Of a stretch of 64,000 nucleotides of DNA, positions 1 to 11,581 are shown one piece after another. Source of the stretch: Rhynchonema sp. JSB1_4. Lineage: Eukaryota > Nematoda > Chromadorea > Monhysterida > Xyalidae. Below the pieces are notes generated by a model. It was not told the origin of the DNA and searched no databases. It saw only the letters and a program-made list of their open reading frames with translations. Each line of letters starts with the position of its first letter. Positions within the stretch are counted from its first letter, which is position 1. The stretch spans positions 62,001-126,000 of the forward strand of contig JASAMV010003287.1 of the NCBI GenBank assembly GCA_030248065.1. Reading direction: 5' to 3'. Both the position numbers and the translations under genes were made by a program.

Positions 1-330
1 TCGAACCCAAAATTGACATTTTTGCCTCAAAATGGCTCAAAATCGGTATTTTTCACCACAAATAGGCAAAAATCGCGCGCTACGCGCGGATTTAGTACAT
101 CTATACGCGTTTTCATTAATATTTACACATTTATTACCTACTTAATGCACTATACTATACCTTGATTTTTGGCGACCCCCCCACCATCTATCTATCGTCA
201 ACAAGTTTGGGTCGACCCCCCCCCCCAGATTTCGGACTTTGGTCATCTATCTATCGTCAACACATTTCGGGTCCCAATCTATCTATCGTCAACACCCTGA
301 CCAAGTACTACACTGCCGTAACCCACCTTA
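1..330. repeat. Interspersed-motif repeat block, copy 1
   Basis: This segment is almost identical to 7561-7880. It carries three copies of the 18-mer ATCTATCTATCGTCAACA (near 186, 245 and 277), C-rich runs, and a small GC-rich palindrome (CGCGCGCTACGCGCG) near 76. No coding potential was seen; short open frames here run through the repeat. The block starts at the window edge, so its left end is not visible. Confidence 0.8.
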
Positions 331-628
331 ATTTTGATCTGCAACTGCAAGGATCGTGTCGAGACCATTTTGTTTTTTATCTATGTTTTGCGTGTTAGCG
401 CCAACACCAACCAACATTTCCAAGTTTTGGTGATCGACGCGCACGATGACAATTTCCAGCTTGCTGCCGCTAATACACGTGTCGATAAGCAGCGATCAGC
501 ATGGGTCTCGCAACGATCTTGCTTGCGATGGGTTACGGTATTCGGGGGCTGAGTGACAACCTCCCGTAGACTGCCTTTATATTCTATATATCCATTTGTT
601 TTGCAGCGAAGATCACTAAGCGACCAAA

Positions 629-2895
629 ATGCTTCGACGAAGACTTTTGCGACAAATTGGCGAATGCGAATTTAATGCCGCACTTCATCATGCGCCTTGT
701 ATTCACCCGTGGAGTCAAATGCCTTCAACTTCTCATTCATGGTCCGGTTTTTTTGATAACTTTTGGCGAGGAAAAACTGGCAGAAACAAAAAACTAGCCT
801 CTTGGTATGCTGTAAAGCATATTCCATTGCAGCAAACCGCTCGGTTCTCCTCAATCGAGACTCCTCAGCTCCAAAACAACGCCGTTGCCGGGCAGAGGAG
901 ACGATGAAAGCAGAAACGCACCTCAGCCGCCCGATCGGAAGCATTTATCCGAAGAACCGGCCTCACCTCAATTGACTGGAATGTGCATAACGCCCGGAGG
1001 TTAAGTGCAAAGTTTTAGCCCCCCGCATCCGCAAAAGAATAAAAAGATTAAGAATAAAATTCAATTTCAGGCGATTCCGATATCAGTTTGGCGATGCGAA
1101 TGACGCGGTTGCGCGACGAAATGCTCAAACGACAAGAGATCGCCGTTGCGGCAATCTCAAATTATGGGTTTCGATTGATCGACGACACCTTTCTGTACGG
1201 TCCGGTGGCACTGTTTCCCAAACTGGCTCTCAGCTGGAGAGTGAGTCTGTGCTGATTTTTACCCCATGCCTCATTTTTTTTACAATTCATAATCAGAAAT
1301 TTGAACAGGTGCTGACGCCAGATGACATAACTGAAGAATCAGTGGCATTTTTTGGCATGCTCGACCCGAAACTTGGTGAGTTCAGTTGCAATTCTGTGGC
1401 TTTTTTGAGGAATTAAAACGAAATAATTGCGGGGAGGCAAAGCTTCCAAACAAATACGAATTTCCCAAAATGCCCTGCAGATATCGTTCTAATCGGCTGT
1501 GGCGACACAAAGCACGTGGACGGCGTTCGTGGTCGGATCGCGCCATTTTTCAAGCAATGTGGCATCGGACTGGAAGTGATGCGCACGGTACGAACGTAAT
1601 TTTATGCAAAAAAAACATTCAAAAACCATCATAAATTCTAATTTTTCTCAGGAGGACGCTGTGCCGGCATTCAATTTTCTGAACGACGAGCATCGTTACG
1701 TCGCCGCCGGCCTGTACCCACCGGATGACATCAAAATCACACCGATGCAAAGATGGCGAGCCCTGGAGGCGTTGGGTGGCACCGAATTGGCAACGACACT
1801 CCATTCGAGTGTGACGTTGGGCGCTATGGGCATTGGTGAGCGAAAATGCTTCTTCAACGATTTTTGCTTGTGGAACTATGGTTGCCGAAAAACTGGTTCT
1901 TTATATTTTTCAAAAAAAAACCGAAAAAAACGGGACAATTTCTTGTATATCCTGTGCTTGCGGCTGAAAATAACCCGTTTTGTTCGAAAAAACGAAAACT
2001 ACCGTTTCCATTTTTTGGACCGAAAATACATTTCCGTGAAAAAAACTGGCAATTTTTTCTCCATTTTTGCCAAAAACGACGTTTTTGATCATCATTTTTT
2101 CAAATACCAGGATACACTGGTAGAAAAACCGGTTTTTTATATTTTGTGAAAAAGAAACCGACAAAGAACCGCAATGCATGAGGACAGGGGAAGTCCAAAT
2201 AAGGTATTTTCAAGCATGCTAATGTCAGCACGGTCACCACAGTGCTGTTTATGGGTGTTTTTAGTGCTCGCTGTGACCAAAATTGTTGAAACAAGCCACA
2301 GTTACATCGCCCGCGCATTACCAAAGTTTTTCTTCAGAAGAAAAATTTTTCCCAACTTTTGTCAAAAAAATGGAAAATCAATATAACTTGAATATGTTGA
2401 ATCTCGAGCAGTTTCTGTGTATTCAATAGTCTTTGCGCTGTGTTCCACAACAGTTTTTGAGGTCAACATACCATGTACAGTTGTTTGATGCCCTGCGCTG
2501 TGCTGGAAACCTTTTGGTTCTTTTCACAAAATATTGGCACTGTCAATATTGGCACTCTTGCCCCCCTATATCTATCTATCTTTCACAAAATACAAACCCA
2601 GTTTTTTTCCGGCTTTTATCCATTCCTCTCTTCAGAACGTCGCCAGCTGGCTGGTGCACGCGATCAAATGGAGACCGGCCGCAGTCTGTTGTCATATCCG
2701 GCACGCGACGAACTGCAACAACAGGAAGATGCATTAAATAAAGTGAGAATGAAACATCAACAGCTGTTGGACTGGGAAAGGGACGAACGGGAACGACAGT
2801 ATTTGAGTGATGACGAGAGGAAACGACTCAAAGAATCCAGAGATAAATTGGTCAAAACTGATCGAACTGAAAATGGCCCGAAGGATAAATCTTGA
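629..2895 (+). CDS. NDUFAF3: NDUFAF3-like mitochondrial complex I assembly factor (six exons)
   Basis: Members of this family help assemble the early membrane-arm intermediate of respiratory complex I at the mitochondrial inner membrane. Exons read as 629-713 (least certain), 1071-1240, 1309-1375, 1481-1587, 1652-1835 and 2636-2895; phases chain to about 290 residues. Family signatures are visible in order: YGFRLIDD followed by GPVALFP and LSWR, then LTPDDITEES, then VLIGCGDTKHV, a short GIGLEVM strand, and AVPAFNFLNDE followed by VAAGLYPPDD. This matches the Mth938/DUF498-type fold of NDUFAF3. The Arg-rich N-terminus (MLRRRLLRQIG) fits a mitochondrial presequence. The last exon adds about 85 residues rich in Glu, Arg and Lys, probably helical, which is not part of the known family (usually about 180 residues). 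An AATAAA lies near 2997. The first donor (near 714) is a guess; an upstream 5' exon is possible because an AG acceptor precedes 629. Confidence 0.8.
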
Positions 2896-3854
2896 TTTGT
2901 TGTGGTGACTTTCGATAAAGTGGTGCTTTGCAAATAACATTTGCGTGAATCAATTCGAGATATATTGCTCAGCTTGTCAGAAACAAGTCTGGTTCGAATA
3001 AATATTTCTATATTCAAGTCGTGTATCTTTTTATTGGCGGTGAATTACACAGAATGGTCAACAACGAGACAAATGAATACGCAACTGAAGGTGTAATAGC
3101 TACAAAGTTATGTGACATTGTAGAAACATCAATAAATCCAGAATACAACAGAGAAGCAGTAAAACAAAAAACAGAGTTCTTGAAAAGTATAGCCAAACTT
3201 CAATGACGCGAAAAAAGTCGAAACCAGAAGAAATTCATGAAATCTGTTTTCGATAGCATCAAGGTTACATCCATAACACGCGCTCCCAAAACGCAACATA
3301 CCCATATTTTTCGGCGCAAGAAAAAAGAACAACTTCACAGGGACGCACACAAACAAAAATAAACGGATACATCAACAAAAATGGGTGGAAAAGTTGTGGT
3401 TGGTTGAGACAATATTTGCTGGAACAAAAAAATAAACAAATTATGTGGCGCTGGAGCAGAACAATTTCGATTTGAATATAGCAGCAGTATCGTGAAGCAA
3501 ATTAACAAGGAATACACTACTGGACAGAACGCAACAAAAAAGGTGAACATGTTCCAGTTGAGATAATTACATTTCAGAAAATATTTTTGCTGTTTGCCCA
3601 AACTAACAAAAATTCTCGAGATACGAGGAAGGCAGGTCAGCTTTCAGAATTTACATACGGCAGTGGTGTTCTATTATCGCAGCTATCCGTGCTGTTAATC
3701 GAATTCTGAAACCGCCTTCACATTCGAGACAAGACAACTTTCTATTTGAGACGAAAAGAATAAGAATGTTTTGCTCATCATCAACACAATCCAAATCAAA
3801 TCAGTCAATTTTGCAAATTGTTTCACCGTTGTCTGTCACATTTTGTCTTCTTGG

Positions 3855-4868
3855 TTACTGTGCGTTCTCCTTGTTCGGGAATTGGATGCGATTTTCGAGA
3901 AATTCGACGATCAGCAGCGGGCAGTTCTCGCGTGCCACCGATGTCGGCACCAGCTCACGCTTTTCGTTCGGCTCCTTCCTGAATCAGGACGATAGGGTTT
4001 GTGAAAATTCATATTTGGCCGATGTTATTTTCTTGCGCAGGAGGAAATGTTGTCTTTTTTAGTGTCCGGCGGGTGACAAAGTCAAGAATTGGCGGGCTTG
4101 ACCGCCTAAGTAAAGATCGCCAAAGGAACCACATAAAAATTCCAGAAGTCGAAAAAAAACCAAAAAAAACTAAGGCACTCAGGGGATGCACCAACCACTG
4201 TACGAGATAGTGCAGTCCGCCACCACGGTCGGTGCAGCCAACAATCTTGTCGGCGCGCAATCCACGATCGAACCCGGTGCCGGACGCGGAAGCGAACGAT
4301 TTGCTGCTCTTGCTGCCACCGCCCGCGCTCACCTGTCCGGTTGTCAGACCGATTTTGATAGAGAACTTTGCTTTTCATCCACAAAAAATGAAATGATCCA
4401 TTACTGATAGTCAGTTTAACATCTGTAAGATGACAAAAGCGAGCAAACCCTTGATTTTTTCGCCGATGATCCGGGCGTATCGCTGCTCGCTCTCTTTGCC
4501 GTCCATTTCTTTTCGAATTCCTTCAGCAATTCCTCGCAGTCCAGATTCTCCGCCGGTTCCCACGTGTTGTCATCGCTGCAGAATGAAAAACATTTGAACT
4601 TCAGATTGCAGTTGAACTTTAATCTCAAAGTCAAGCAATCGACAGTACCCCCTCCCCTAGCCTGGTTGACTATCATGAACATCCTCACTCAACATGGAAA
4701 AATCACATTTTTTTGTCAAAAAATTATATGAACATTGAAACAACGCACGAACTCTGAGTATCCCTTCCATTTCACCAGGTACGTCGTTTTGCCTTTTGAC
4801 ACTTTCTTCTCCAAAATCTTCTCCACCTCATAACCTTCGTCGCTTCCGCTGCCAGCGTCGTCAGACAT
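3855..4868 (-). CDS. HP1/CBX-type heterochromatin protein (chromodomain + chromoshadow, four exons)
   Basis: HP1 proteins read methylated histone H3 lysine 9 through the chromodomain and dimerise through the chromoshadow domain to build heterochromatin in the nucleus. Exons: 4753-4868, 4449-4575, 4196-4332 and 3855-3978, giving 167 residues with all phases consistent. The acidic N-terminus leads into the chromodomain (GYEVEKILEKKVSKG, YLVKWKGYS, NTWEPAENLDC). The aromatic cage positions (Tyr, Trp, Tyr) are all present. A basic/Ser hinge follows, then the chromoshadow domain (GFDRGLRADKIVG, LHYLVQWKEP, CPLLIVEFLENRI). Length is typical for HP1. The start ATG at 4868 is the natural N-terminus directly ahead of the acidic stretch. 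Alternatives are other chromobox proteins, but a chromoshadow domain is specific to HP1. Confidence 0.93.
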
Positions 4869-5885
4869 TTTTTGGATCAGAATAAAATGAGATGTTGTCG
4901 AGCGAATTTATTGACAAATGGGAATGGGATAGGATGAACTGGAACCGGTAAATCGACGAATTATTGTCAGTCCTGTACTGACAGTGACAGTGTGATAACA
5001 ACTGTCAGTGTATAATTCCTGGGGGAGGGGCTACGCGCGAAATTAGCGTTTTAGAGTACATTTTCATCAATATTTGCACCTGCAAATTTTTGTTCCCCCC
5101 CCCTAGCTCAGCCGGTACAGTAGGTAGGTTGCCGCCCCACATTTTTGGTAGTACATACAGTAGGTTGCCGCCCCGCTTGGGTAGCCACACCACTGCTGGC
5201 AGGGCGGATGGAAAAATCCGTTTTTTTTTCACGAAAAGAAACCGAAAAAAACGAAAAAACTGGTCCATCTGGGATGTAAAAAAGGAGTGTGTAACAGTGT
5301 TTCATTTAGTTCTTATAAATGTGAGCAAGATTATAATATTAGCGTAGCATAAAGCTGCATATATAGTTTCGGGCCCTCTCACGAGAGGACGAGACTACCG
5401 TAAAAACCTAAATAGAAGGGGGGGGCTCTATTAACTCACTGACCCCATTTTGGGGGGGCTCTATTCCGGGGGGGCCTCTATTAATTCACTGACCCGAACC
5501 TGAAAAATTGTTCCCAGAAATACCCCCCAAAAACCCCTAAAAAGGGGGTTGAAAGGATGTTTTTTCGCTTGTAATCGCATTTATTCGTGTCTATTCGTCA
5601 ATAGGAGGCGTATTATGTGCTCTGAACGAACAACAAACATGCATAAATGTACCTGTATACCACTATCAAGCCTTAATACACTACAGTATAGGGAATGTTA
5701 CTTAGGGGGGGGGGGCTCTATTCCGGGGGGGGCCTCTATTAATTCACTGACCCGAACCTGAAAAATTGTTCCCAGAAATACCCCCCAAAAACCCCTAAAA
5801 AGGGGGTTGAAAGGATGTTTTTTCGCTTGTAATCGCATTTATTCGTGTCTATTCGTCAATAGGAGGCGTATTATGTGCTCTGAAC

Positions 5886-6315
5886 CAGTGTAGTGGCAGG
5901 CCCATGTGTGGGAGGTAAGTATGATGCGGGGTTGGGACCGGAAGCGTGAGAGGCATGATTTTGGTCACCCAAAAAGGCGAAAAAACACCGTTTTTGTGAT
6001 ACAATTTTGGCCAAAAATTGAGGTAAAAATAGTACTTTTTTAAAATTTTCGCCGAAAATCGCCTAAAAATAGGTATTATGGGTGGGTTTGCGCGCGGAGC
6101 GCGCGATTTTTGGGAAAATAAGGTCGAAAAACACCGATTTTTTCCTTAAAAAGGTATAAAATTGCTTGTGAGAGGTATGATTTGGAGTTGTGAGAGGTAA
6201 GTACTCAACCCCCCCCCCAACCCCCCCACTCGGGTTTTGTGGTAGGTAAGTACTGAGAGGGGGGGTTAACCCCCCCCCCCCCCCCCAACCCCCCCCCCCC
6301 CCAGCCACTACTATG
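5886..6315. mobile_element. hAT-like MITE inserted in the larger element, copy A
   Basis: Ends are CAGTGTAGTGGCAGG and, inverted, CCAGCCACTACTATG. The uninterrupted site at about 5622 reads GTGCTCTGAACGAAC. In the filled site GCTCTGA appears on both sides, consistent with a target duplication of about 8 bp, as in hAT elements. The interior has a GC-rich palindrome (GCGCGCGGAGCGCGCG) near 6090 and long C and G runs. No coding capacity. Confidence 0.65.
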
Positions 6316-6581
6316 CTCTGAGAACGAACAACAAACATGCATAAATGTACCTGTATACCACTATCAAGCCTTAATACACTACAGTATAGGGGATGTTACT
6401 TAGGGGGGGGGGGCTCTATTCCGGGGGGCCTCTATTAATTCACTGACCCGAACCTGAAAAATTGTTCCCAGAAATACCCCCCAAAAACCCCTAAAAAGGG
6501 GGTTGAAAGGATGTTTTTTCGCTTGTAATCGCATTTATTCGTGTCTATTCGTCAATAGGAGGCGTATTATGTGCTCTGAAC

Positions 6582-6993
6582 CAGTGTAGTGGCAGGCCCA
6601 TGTGTGGGAGGTAAGTATGATGCGGGGTTGGGACCGGAAGCGTGAGAGGTATGATTTTGGTCACCCAAAAAGGCGAAAAAACACGGTTTTTGTGATACAA
6701 TTTTGGCCAAAAATTTGAGGTAAAAATAGTACTTTTTTAAAATTTTCGCCGAAAATCGCCTAAAAATAGGTATTATGGGTGGGTTTGCGCGCGGAGCGCG
6801 CGATTTTTGGGAAAATAAGGTCGAAAAACACCGATTTTTGCCTTAAAAAGGTATAAAATTGCTTGTGAGAGGTATGATTTGGAGTTGTGAGAGGTAAGTA
6901 CTCAACCCCCCCAACCCCCCTCGGGTTTTGTGGTAGGTAAGTACTGAGAGGGGGGTAACCCCCCCCCCCAACCCCCCCCCAGCCACTACTATG
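6582..6993. mobile_element. hAT-like MITE, copy B (tandem duplicate of copy A)
   Basis: Nearly identical to 5886-6315, with the same ends and the same GCTCTGA flanks. It differs mainly in the length of homopolymer C/G runs. Because the insertion site is the same in both units, it was copied with the host element by tandem duplication rather than by an independent insertion. Confidence 0.65.
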
Positions 6994-7379
6994 CTCTGAG
7001 AACGAACAACAAACATGCATAAATGTACCTGTATACCACTATCAAGACTCAATACACTACAGTATAGGGGATGTTACTTAGGGGGGGGGGCTCTATTAAT
7101 TCACTGACCCCTTTTTGGGGGCTGTATTACGGGGGGGGGGCTCTATTCCGGGGGGGCTGTATTTAGGTTTAACGGTGTCACAATGCATCCGGGTCCTCAT
7201 CAGTCATGTGAGATGCATTGCTCCTCCCTCCCTATTCTATTACCTAGAAGATGTATGAATTTTGAAACGAAAAAAGGAAATTTTTTTGTGCGATTTTTTG
7301 AACCAATTTGTTTGGTTGAAAATTCATTGTTGTCCACGAAAAAGTCGTCAGATGGACAATACTGATCACTTCACTTCAG

Positions 7380-7890
7380 GGTAGTACTTGGGGGGGGTGG
7401 GGGGGGGGGCGGGGGGGGCCCCCCCCCCCCCCCCCCCCCAAATTCATCTATCTATCGTCAACACTTTTTGATTTCATCTATCTATCGTCAACACATATGG
7501 GCAAATCTATCTATCGTCAACAAATTTTGGGAACAATCTATCTATCGTCAACACATTTCGAACCCAAAATTGACATTTTTGCCTCAAAATGGCTCAAAAT
7601 CGGTATTTTTCACCACAAATAGGCAAAAATCGCGCGCTACGCGCGGATTTAGTACATCTATACACATTTTCATTAATATTTACACATTATTACCTACTTA
7701 ATGCACTATACTATACCTTGATTTTTGGCGACCCCCCCCCCCACCATCTATCTATCGTCAACAAGTTTGGGTCGACCCCCCCCCCAGATTTCGGACTTGG
7801 GTCATCTATCTATCGTCAACACATTTCGGGTCCCAATCTATCTATCGTCAACACCCTGACCAAGTACTACACTGCTTCACTTACTTGCCG
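7380..7890. repeat. Interspersed-motif repeat block, copy 2, with long G/C homopolymer
   Basis: After a G-run then C-run near 7390-7440, the motif ATCTATCTATCGTCAACA occurs near 7446, 7475, 7507, 7537, 7747, 7803 and 7836. From 7561 to 7880 the sequence repeats the window's first 320 bp with few changes. The homopolymer block may be an assembly-difficult site. No gene is seen. Confidence 0.75.
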
Positions 7891-8340
7891 AATCCGTCAG
7901 AAATTTGAGTATTTTTGACAAAAACATCCCTAATTTTTCAGTAAAATAGTCACTTCAGAAGCGACCCCGGCCCGACCCGAGCCAAAAGCCTAAATCGCGG
8001 CCCGGCCCGATTGCGACCTCTGTTTGAAAATCTAAATCTACCAAAGTTTTCAGTTTGTCTATTCTCTTTTATTAGCTGGCGGAGGAAACGCGGGCGCTAC
8101 GTATAGTCCGTCTGACCCGAATTTGGTTCCCAACGTTTTAAACTCCTCACACATTCCACTCTGTATACTGAGTATTCCCTTTAAAATGAGGCTCACAATC
8201 GTGCCATGAAACAGAACATAGACAAAGCTCCTATTTCTTTGACCCGCCCGATCGTTGAACAGCCCTCGTGTCGTGCATCATTGTGAATGCCGTGTGCCGT
8301 GTATCCGCAGAAAGTTGATAATCTTCAATGGTGCCTAGCT

Positions 8341-8644
8341 ACAGATCCTCCAACAAGTAGCGTCCCAGTGCGCAGGGTTATTTTGATCCACCGCGGTTGA
8401 CTGCGGCCAATTGTTTGCCCAACTTGCAAAGTATGACCGACAGCAGAGCCCAACTGCTTTCCACTGCAGTCCACTGCGGGGACCACAGTGGCTGTTTGTG
8501 TGTGGCGGGACCCACCGCAGCCAACCGCAGTGTCAGGCAGTTGTGTGTTAAACACCGAAATCCGGTGGGCTCGCGGTTGACTGTAGTAAAGGCGGTGGGC
8601 CGAAAAATCCTGCGCACAGGGACACTACTTGTTGGAGGACCTGT
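8341..8644. mobile_element. Foldback (long inverted-repeat) MITE
   Basis: The left arm starting ACAGATCCTCCAACAAGTAG is inverted at the right end (CTACTTGTTGGAGGACCTGT). Complementarity continues inward for about 60 bp, and the middle holds further CTGCGG-type short inverted repeats. AGCT flanks both ends (8337-8340 and 8645-8648) and could be a target duplication or part of the inverted repeat. No protein is encoded. Confidence 0.6.
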
Positions 8645-8954
8645 AGCTCGTCCCTCAGTGCGTTCCTGGCTCCACATCATCCCAACGCGTGTTCGTTTGC
8701 AAGTTTCTCAGAACGTCACCCTCCTCCCAGATCCCCAAGCGTGTTCGAAGTTCGAAACACGCACATGTCTGTTCATAATGGCTGTCCATCGACTATAATT
8801 CGCCATTTTATGTAGTAATTATGTATTACATGTGCACAGCACAATAAAAAAAATACCACCAGACTGTACAATAAGTTAGGTATTTTCTTGAGTAAACTTC
8901 TCCCAGCCGCAAACGCATCAATAAAATGTCCTGCGAAAGCAGAATGAAAACTCA

Positions 8955-11581
8955 TCATTCGCTGAGACAAGAATTCAAATCGACGACACATTTCGGTCCG
9001 GCCGTAATTCTGAGCAGTTCGCGTGCCGCCCGCGCACCGTAATACCGATGTGCCATGGCGTACCAGTCCATCAAACTTTTCTTCAAAACATCAGAAGTGA
9101 ATTCGTTTTTGAACAGCCACAAATATTTGAGTCGCTCTCTGAGAACGATCTCGGTTTCCACACTATTCGTGCCGAAACAATATTTGGTGGTCGAAATCAG
9201 TCCGGACCAAATTTCGGTCATCAGCTCGCGGTCATGTGCTCGTTCTTTGATCGAAAACTCGACAATCTTCTCGCGCAGTTCATGCAGCAACCTCGAATGC
9301 TCGAAAAATAGTCGTTTCGATCGCTCATACAACGGGACGAACTGATCGCGTCTCGCGCTATAGATTCGTGCCGCACATTGTTGAGCCGAATCGGCGCATT
9401 CGCGAATCTCATTCAAATCCTGTTCGCTCCACGCCTGTTCGTGTTCGCATCGCGTGCATCGTGTTGCGATCGAAATGTCGATATCTGTCTCGGATCGCAA
9501 CAAATCGATCAGATCGGACACCGTTGGCGCGTCGCTGAGTTCGAGATCGGTGAATCTCGGTTCGAGCTCGAAATACGATTTACGATCAAAACAGGACGGA
9601 CCGGCGCATTTCGGGCAGCGCAGCGCGCTCATCTCGAGTTCGAGTCTGAAAATAAAAATCGATCAAGTTTATTATCGCCTTGATGATTCAGGATTATTTA
9701 ACATACCGATTGCAGTCACTGTCATCCCGACACGCTGTGCATTCACACACAAAGTTGTAGTCAGTGGCCAAATGCTGCCGTCTGTGCGCCCGAGTGGTGT
9801 AGAGGCCAAAATACGCGCCGTAGTTGGTGGTTATCTCGTCGCCGGGCTTGATCGGACGGACCACTCGAAATTCAACTTGGTCCCCATCGAACTGATGATA
9901 GAGATTGCGCGAACACGAATGATTCACTGGAAATGTTTGAATATTTACTCAAGATTGTGTACTTTTTCACACAATGCGACCGCGACGTACCCAAACTGGC
10001 CACGGCGTACATGGCCGATGGCCGATACTGATTTGATGTTTCAAGGTCGTGCGCGTCATTTCGAATCACCGACATGGGATACATTGAGAAATTGTTTGAA
10101 TTGTATCTGCAGGAAAACGCCATATCTTTGTTGAGAAATGCCTGAATTTTCAAGGAAAATATCAGGTCGAGACTGAGAAGTCAGAGCATACAATCATTCC
10201 TACCGTGGCAACACCGCACGCATGTGACGCCCGAGCAACTCTTCGGCGTCCCGTTGACTCAGGGCTGATGCGTGCCATGCTGATGTTTCAAAATACGCGT
10301 TGTCCTGAGACAGTAAACGAAAGCTTAAAAACAATGCTAAGTTTCGGTTGTGTGCAAGCAAACGTTATACCTTCAGATGTTTCACGGCCTTCTTAATGTT
10401 CTCAGCAGCCCTGCTTTCAGTGAGCGTACTGCGAGGACGACAATGCCCGACCAGACTCAGGATTGAACTGAAACAACGATTTGGTTTTTTTGAAATAAAA
10501 TAACTTTTTCGAACTGAATACAAAAATAAATATAAATTTTAAAATCCCAAACCGATAATCGTTCGTTCTGAATATGCCGTCGCGTTGTTTCGACCCGAGC
10601 ACGCAATAATCACGTCGTGTCCTTTCGTTATCAGGGTCGCAATCAACCAACTCGCCAACCGACACTCGCGAGAACACACGCACCAGGCGCCAAAATTCGT
10701 TGTCGTCTGCGGGATAAATAAATTGAAACTTAACCATTGTTCAACACAATGCTTTAGTTTTTGTCAGTTTTTTTTCACGTTTTTGAGCTTGAACTCAGCT
10801 CATAACCTGGAATCTGCCCATCAAACTTACATCTATTACCTTGATCCCATTTATCGGCCACCGTGTGCTGACCGCATTCATACGGATGGAAGGTGTTCTG
10901 CGCTCGTTTCAAGCACGCGCGACTGCAGAATGGCGTGTACGCGTCGAGACATGTGGGACAGAGAACTAGGTCTGATTCTTGCCTGAATGATCAAGGGCAC
11001 TTGAGCACTTCACTGAACGCGTCTGAAAATAAACATGTTGATCTACTAACTCAGCCAAGTGTCTGATGCAGGTTCGACACAGTTCCCTGGCCATTTCATT
11101 GCGTCTCACTGTGACGGCGAATGCGTGTTCACGCAGCAAGACGGCACCGACTGGGATCGGCCGATTGGCGATCATGTGACGACCGCGGGTCTGGAATGGA
11201 TTGTGGGTACGGTAGGATTATGGTATATCGTGCTAGGTCTTTTGTTAAGCCATGTTGCTTGTCACCAGCGTGGTACCCAGTTCATTCATTTCATGGTGCA
11301 GAGCATGATTTGGTATTGTATCATCATGCAGCTCACACTTTGTGGTGATGAAAAAATATCCGACAAAAGTGTTTGACATCATCTTTGCCTTCATTACGTC
11401 ATGCATTCAGCTGCTGACTTCTGCCACCCAAATGATAAAAAAACTCAAAGTTCAACATTCAGCAAACCTCATCGAATTTCACATCGACGGCAGCGGAGAG
11501 CACTGGGAAATCTGGGTGACTTCCGGCGTACAGCTCCTCGCTCATTGCTTCATCTGATTTCAGATCATCTGACACGGTCAT
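8955..11581 (-). CDS. SMYD4: SMYD4-like SET and MYND domain protein (nine exons)
   Basis: SMYD proteins carry a SET methyltransferase domain split by a MYND zinc finger. SMYD4 members act in nucleus or cytoplasm, with substrates poorly known. Exons: 11468-11581, 11051-11190, 10840-10982, 10553-10706, 10371-10467, 10204-10304, 9991-10106, 9707-9926 and 8955-9645. Phases chain exactly to 591 residues. Order of parts: SET-N (TRGRHMIANRPIPVGAVLLR); MYND with full C-x2-C, C-x2-C, C-x3-C, H-x3-C ligands (ELCRTC, LCPTCLDA, FCSRAC, HPYEC); I-SET; the SET core NHSCSRN and GDEITTNYG; post-SET cysteines (CECTAC, LRCPKCAGPSC); then an alpha-helical C-terminal half. The catalytic NHSC and the Tyr of NYG are intact. 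The start at 11581 opens an acidic 38-residue leader. It is divergent from the globin gene start 1.5 kb away. Confidence 0.85.

Larger units (their letters stand above)
5398..7175 (+). mobile_element. TA-flanked MITE with G-rich direct repeats, tandemly duplicated and carrying two hAT-like insertions
   Basis: The left end reads CCGTAAAAACCTAAATAG preceded by TA; the right end is its imperfect inverse (TATTTAGGTTTAACGG). A solo copy sits at 53044-53456. The interior is built of GGGGGGCTCTATT and TTCACTGACC blocks. A unit of about 690 bp (about 5700-6399 and 6400-7078) is duplicated in tandem. Each unit carries an insertion of a second element (5886-6315 and 6582-6993). No transposase frame is seen, so this is non-autonomous. 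TA flanks and terminal inverted repeats suggest Tc1/mariner-type mobilisation. Confidence 0.75.

Noticed and set aside
1846..2386. Several short open frames in the last intron of the NDUFAF3-like gene
   Set aside because: Low-complexity A/T runs inside an intron; splice phases only work without them.
5101..5175. tRNA-like start (CTAGCTCAG...)
   Set aside because: No cloverleaf with T-loop and anticodon stem could be drawn; it lies in repeat DNA.
7440..7855. CRISPR-like array (constant 18-mer, variable spacers)
   Set aside because: The genome is eukaryotic, spacer lengths vary from about 10 to 200 bp, and no cas genes exist; called an interspersed repeat instead.
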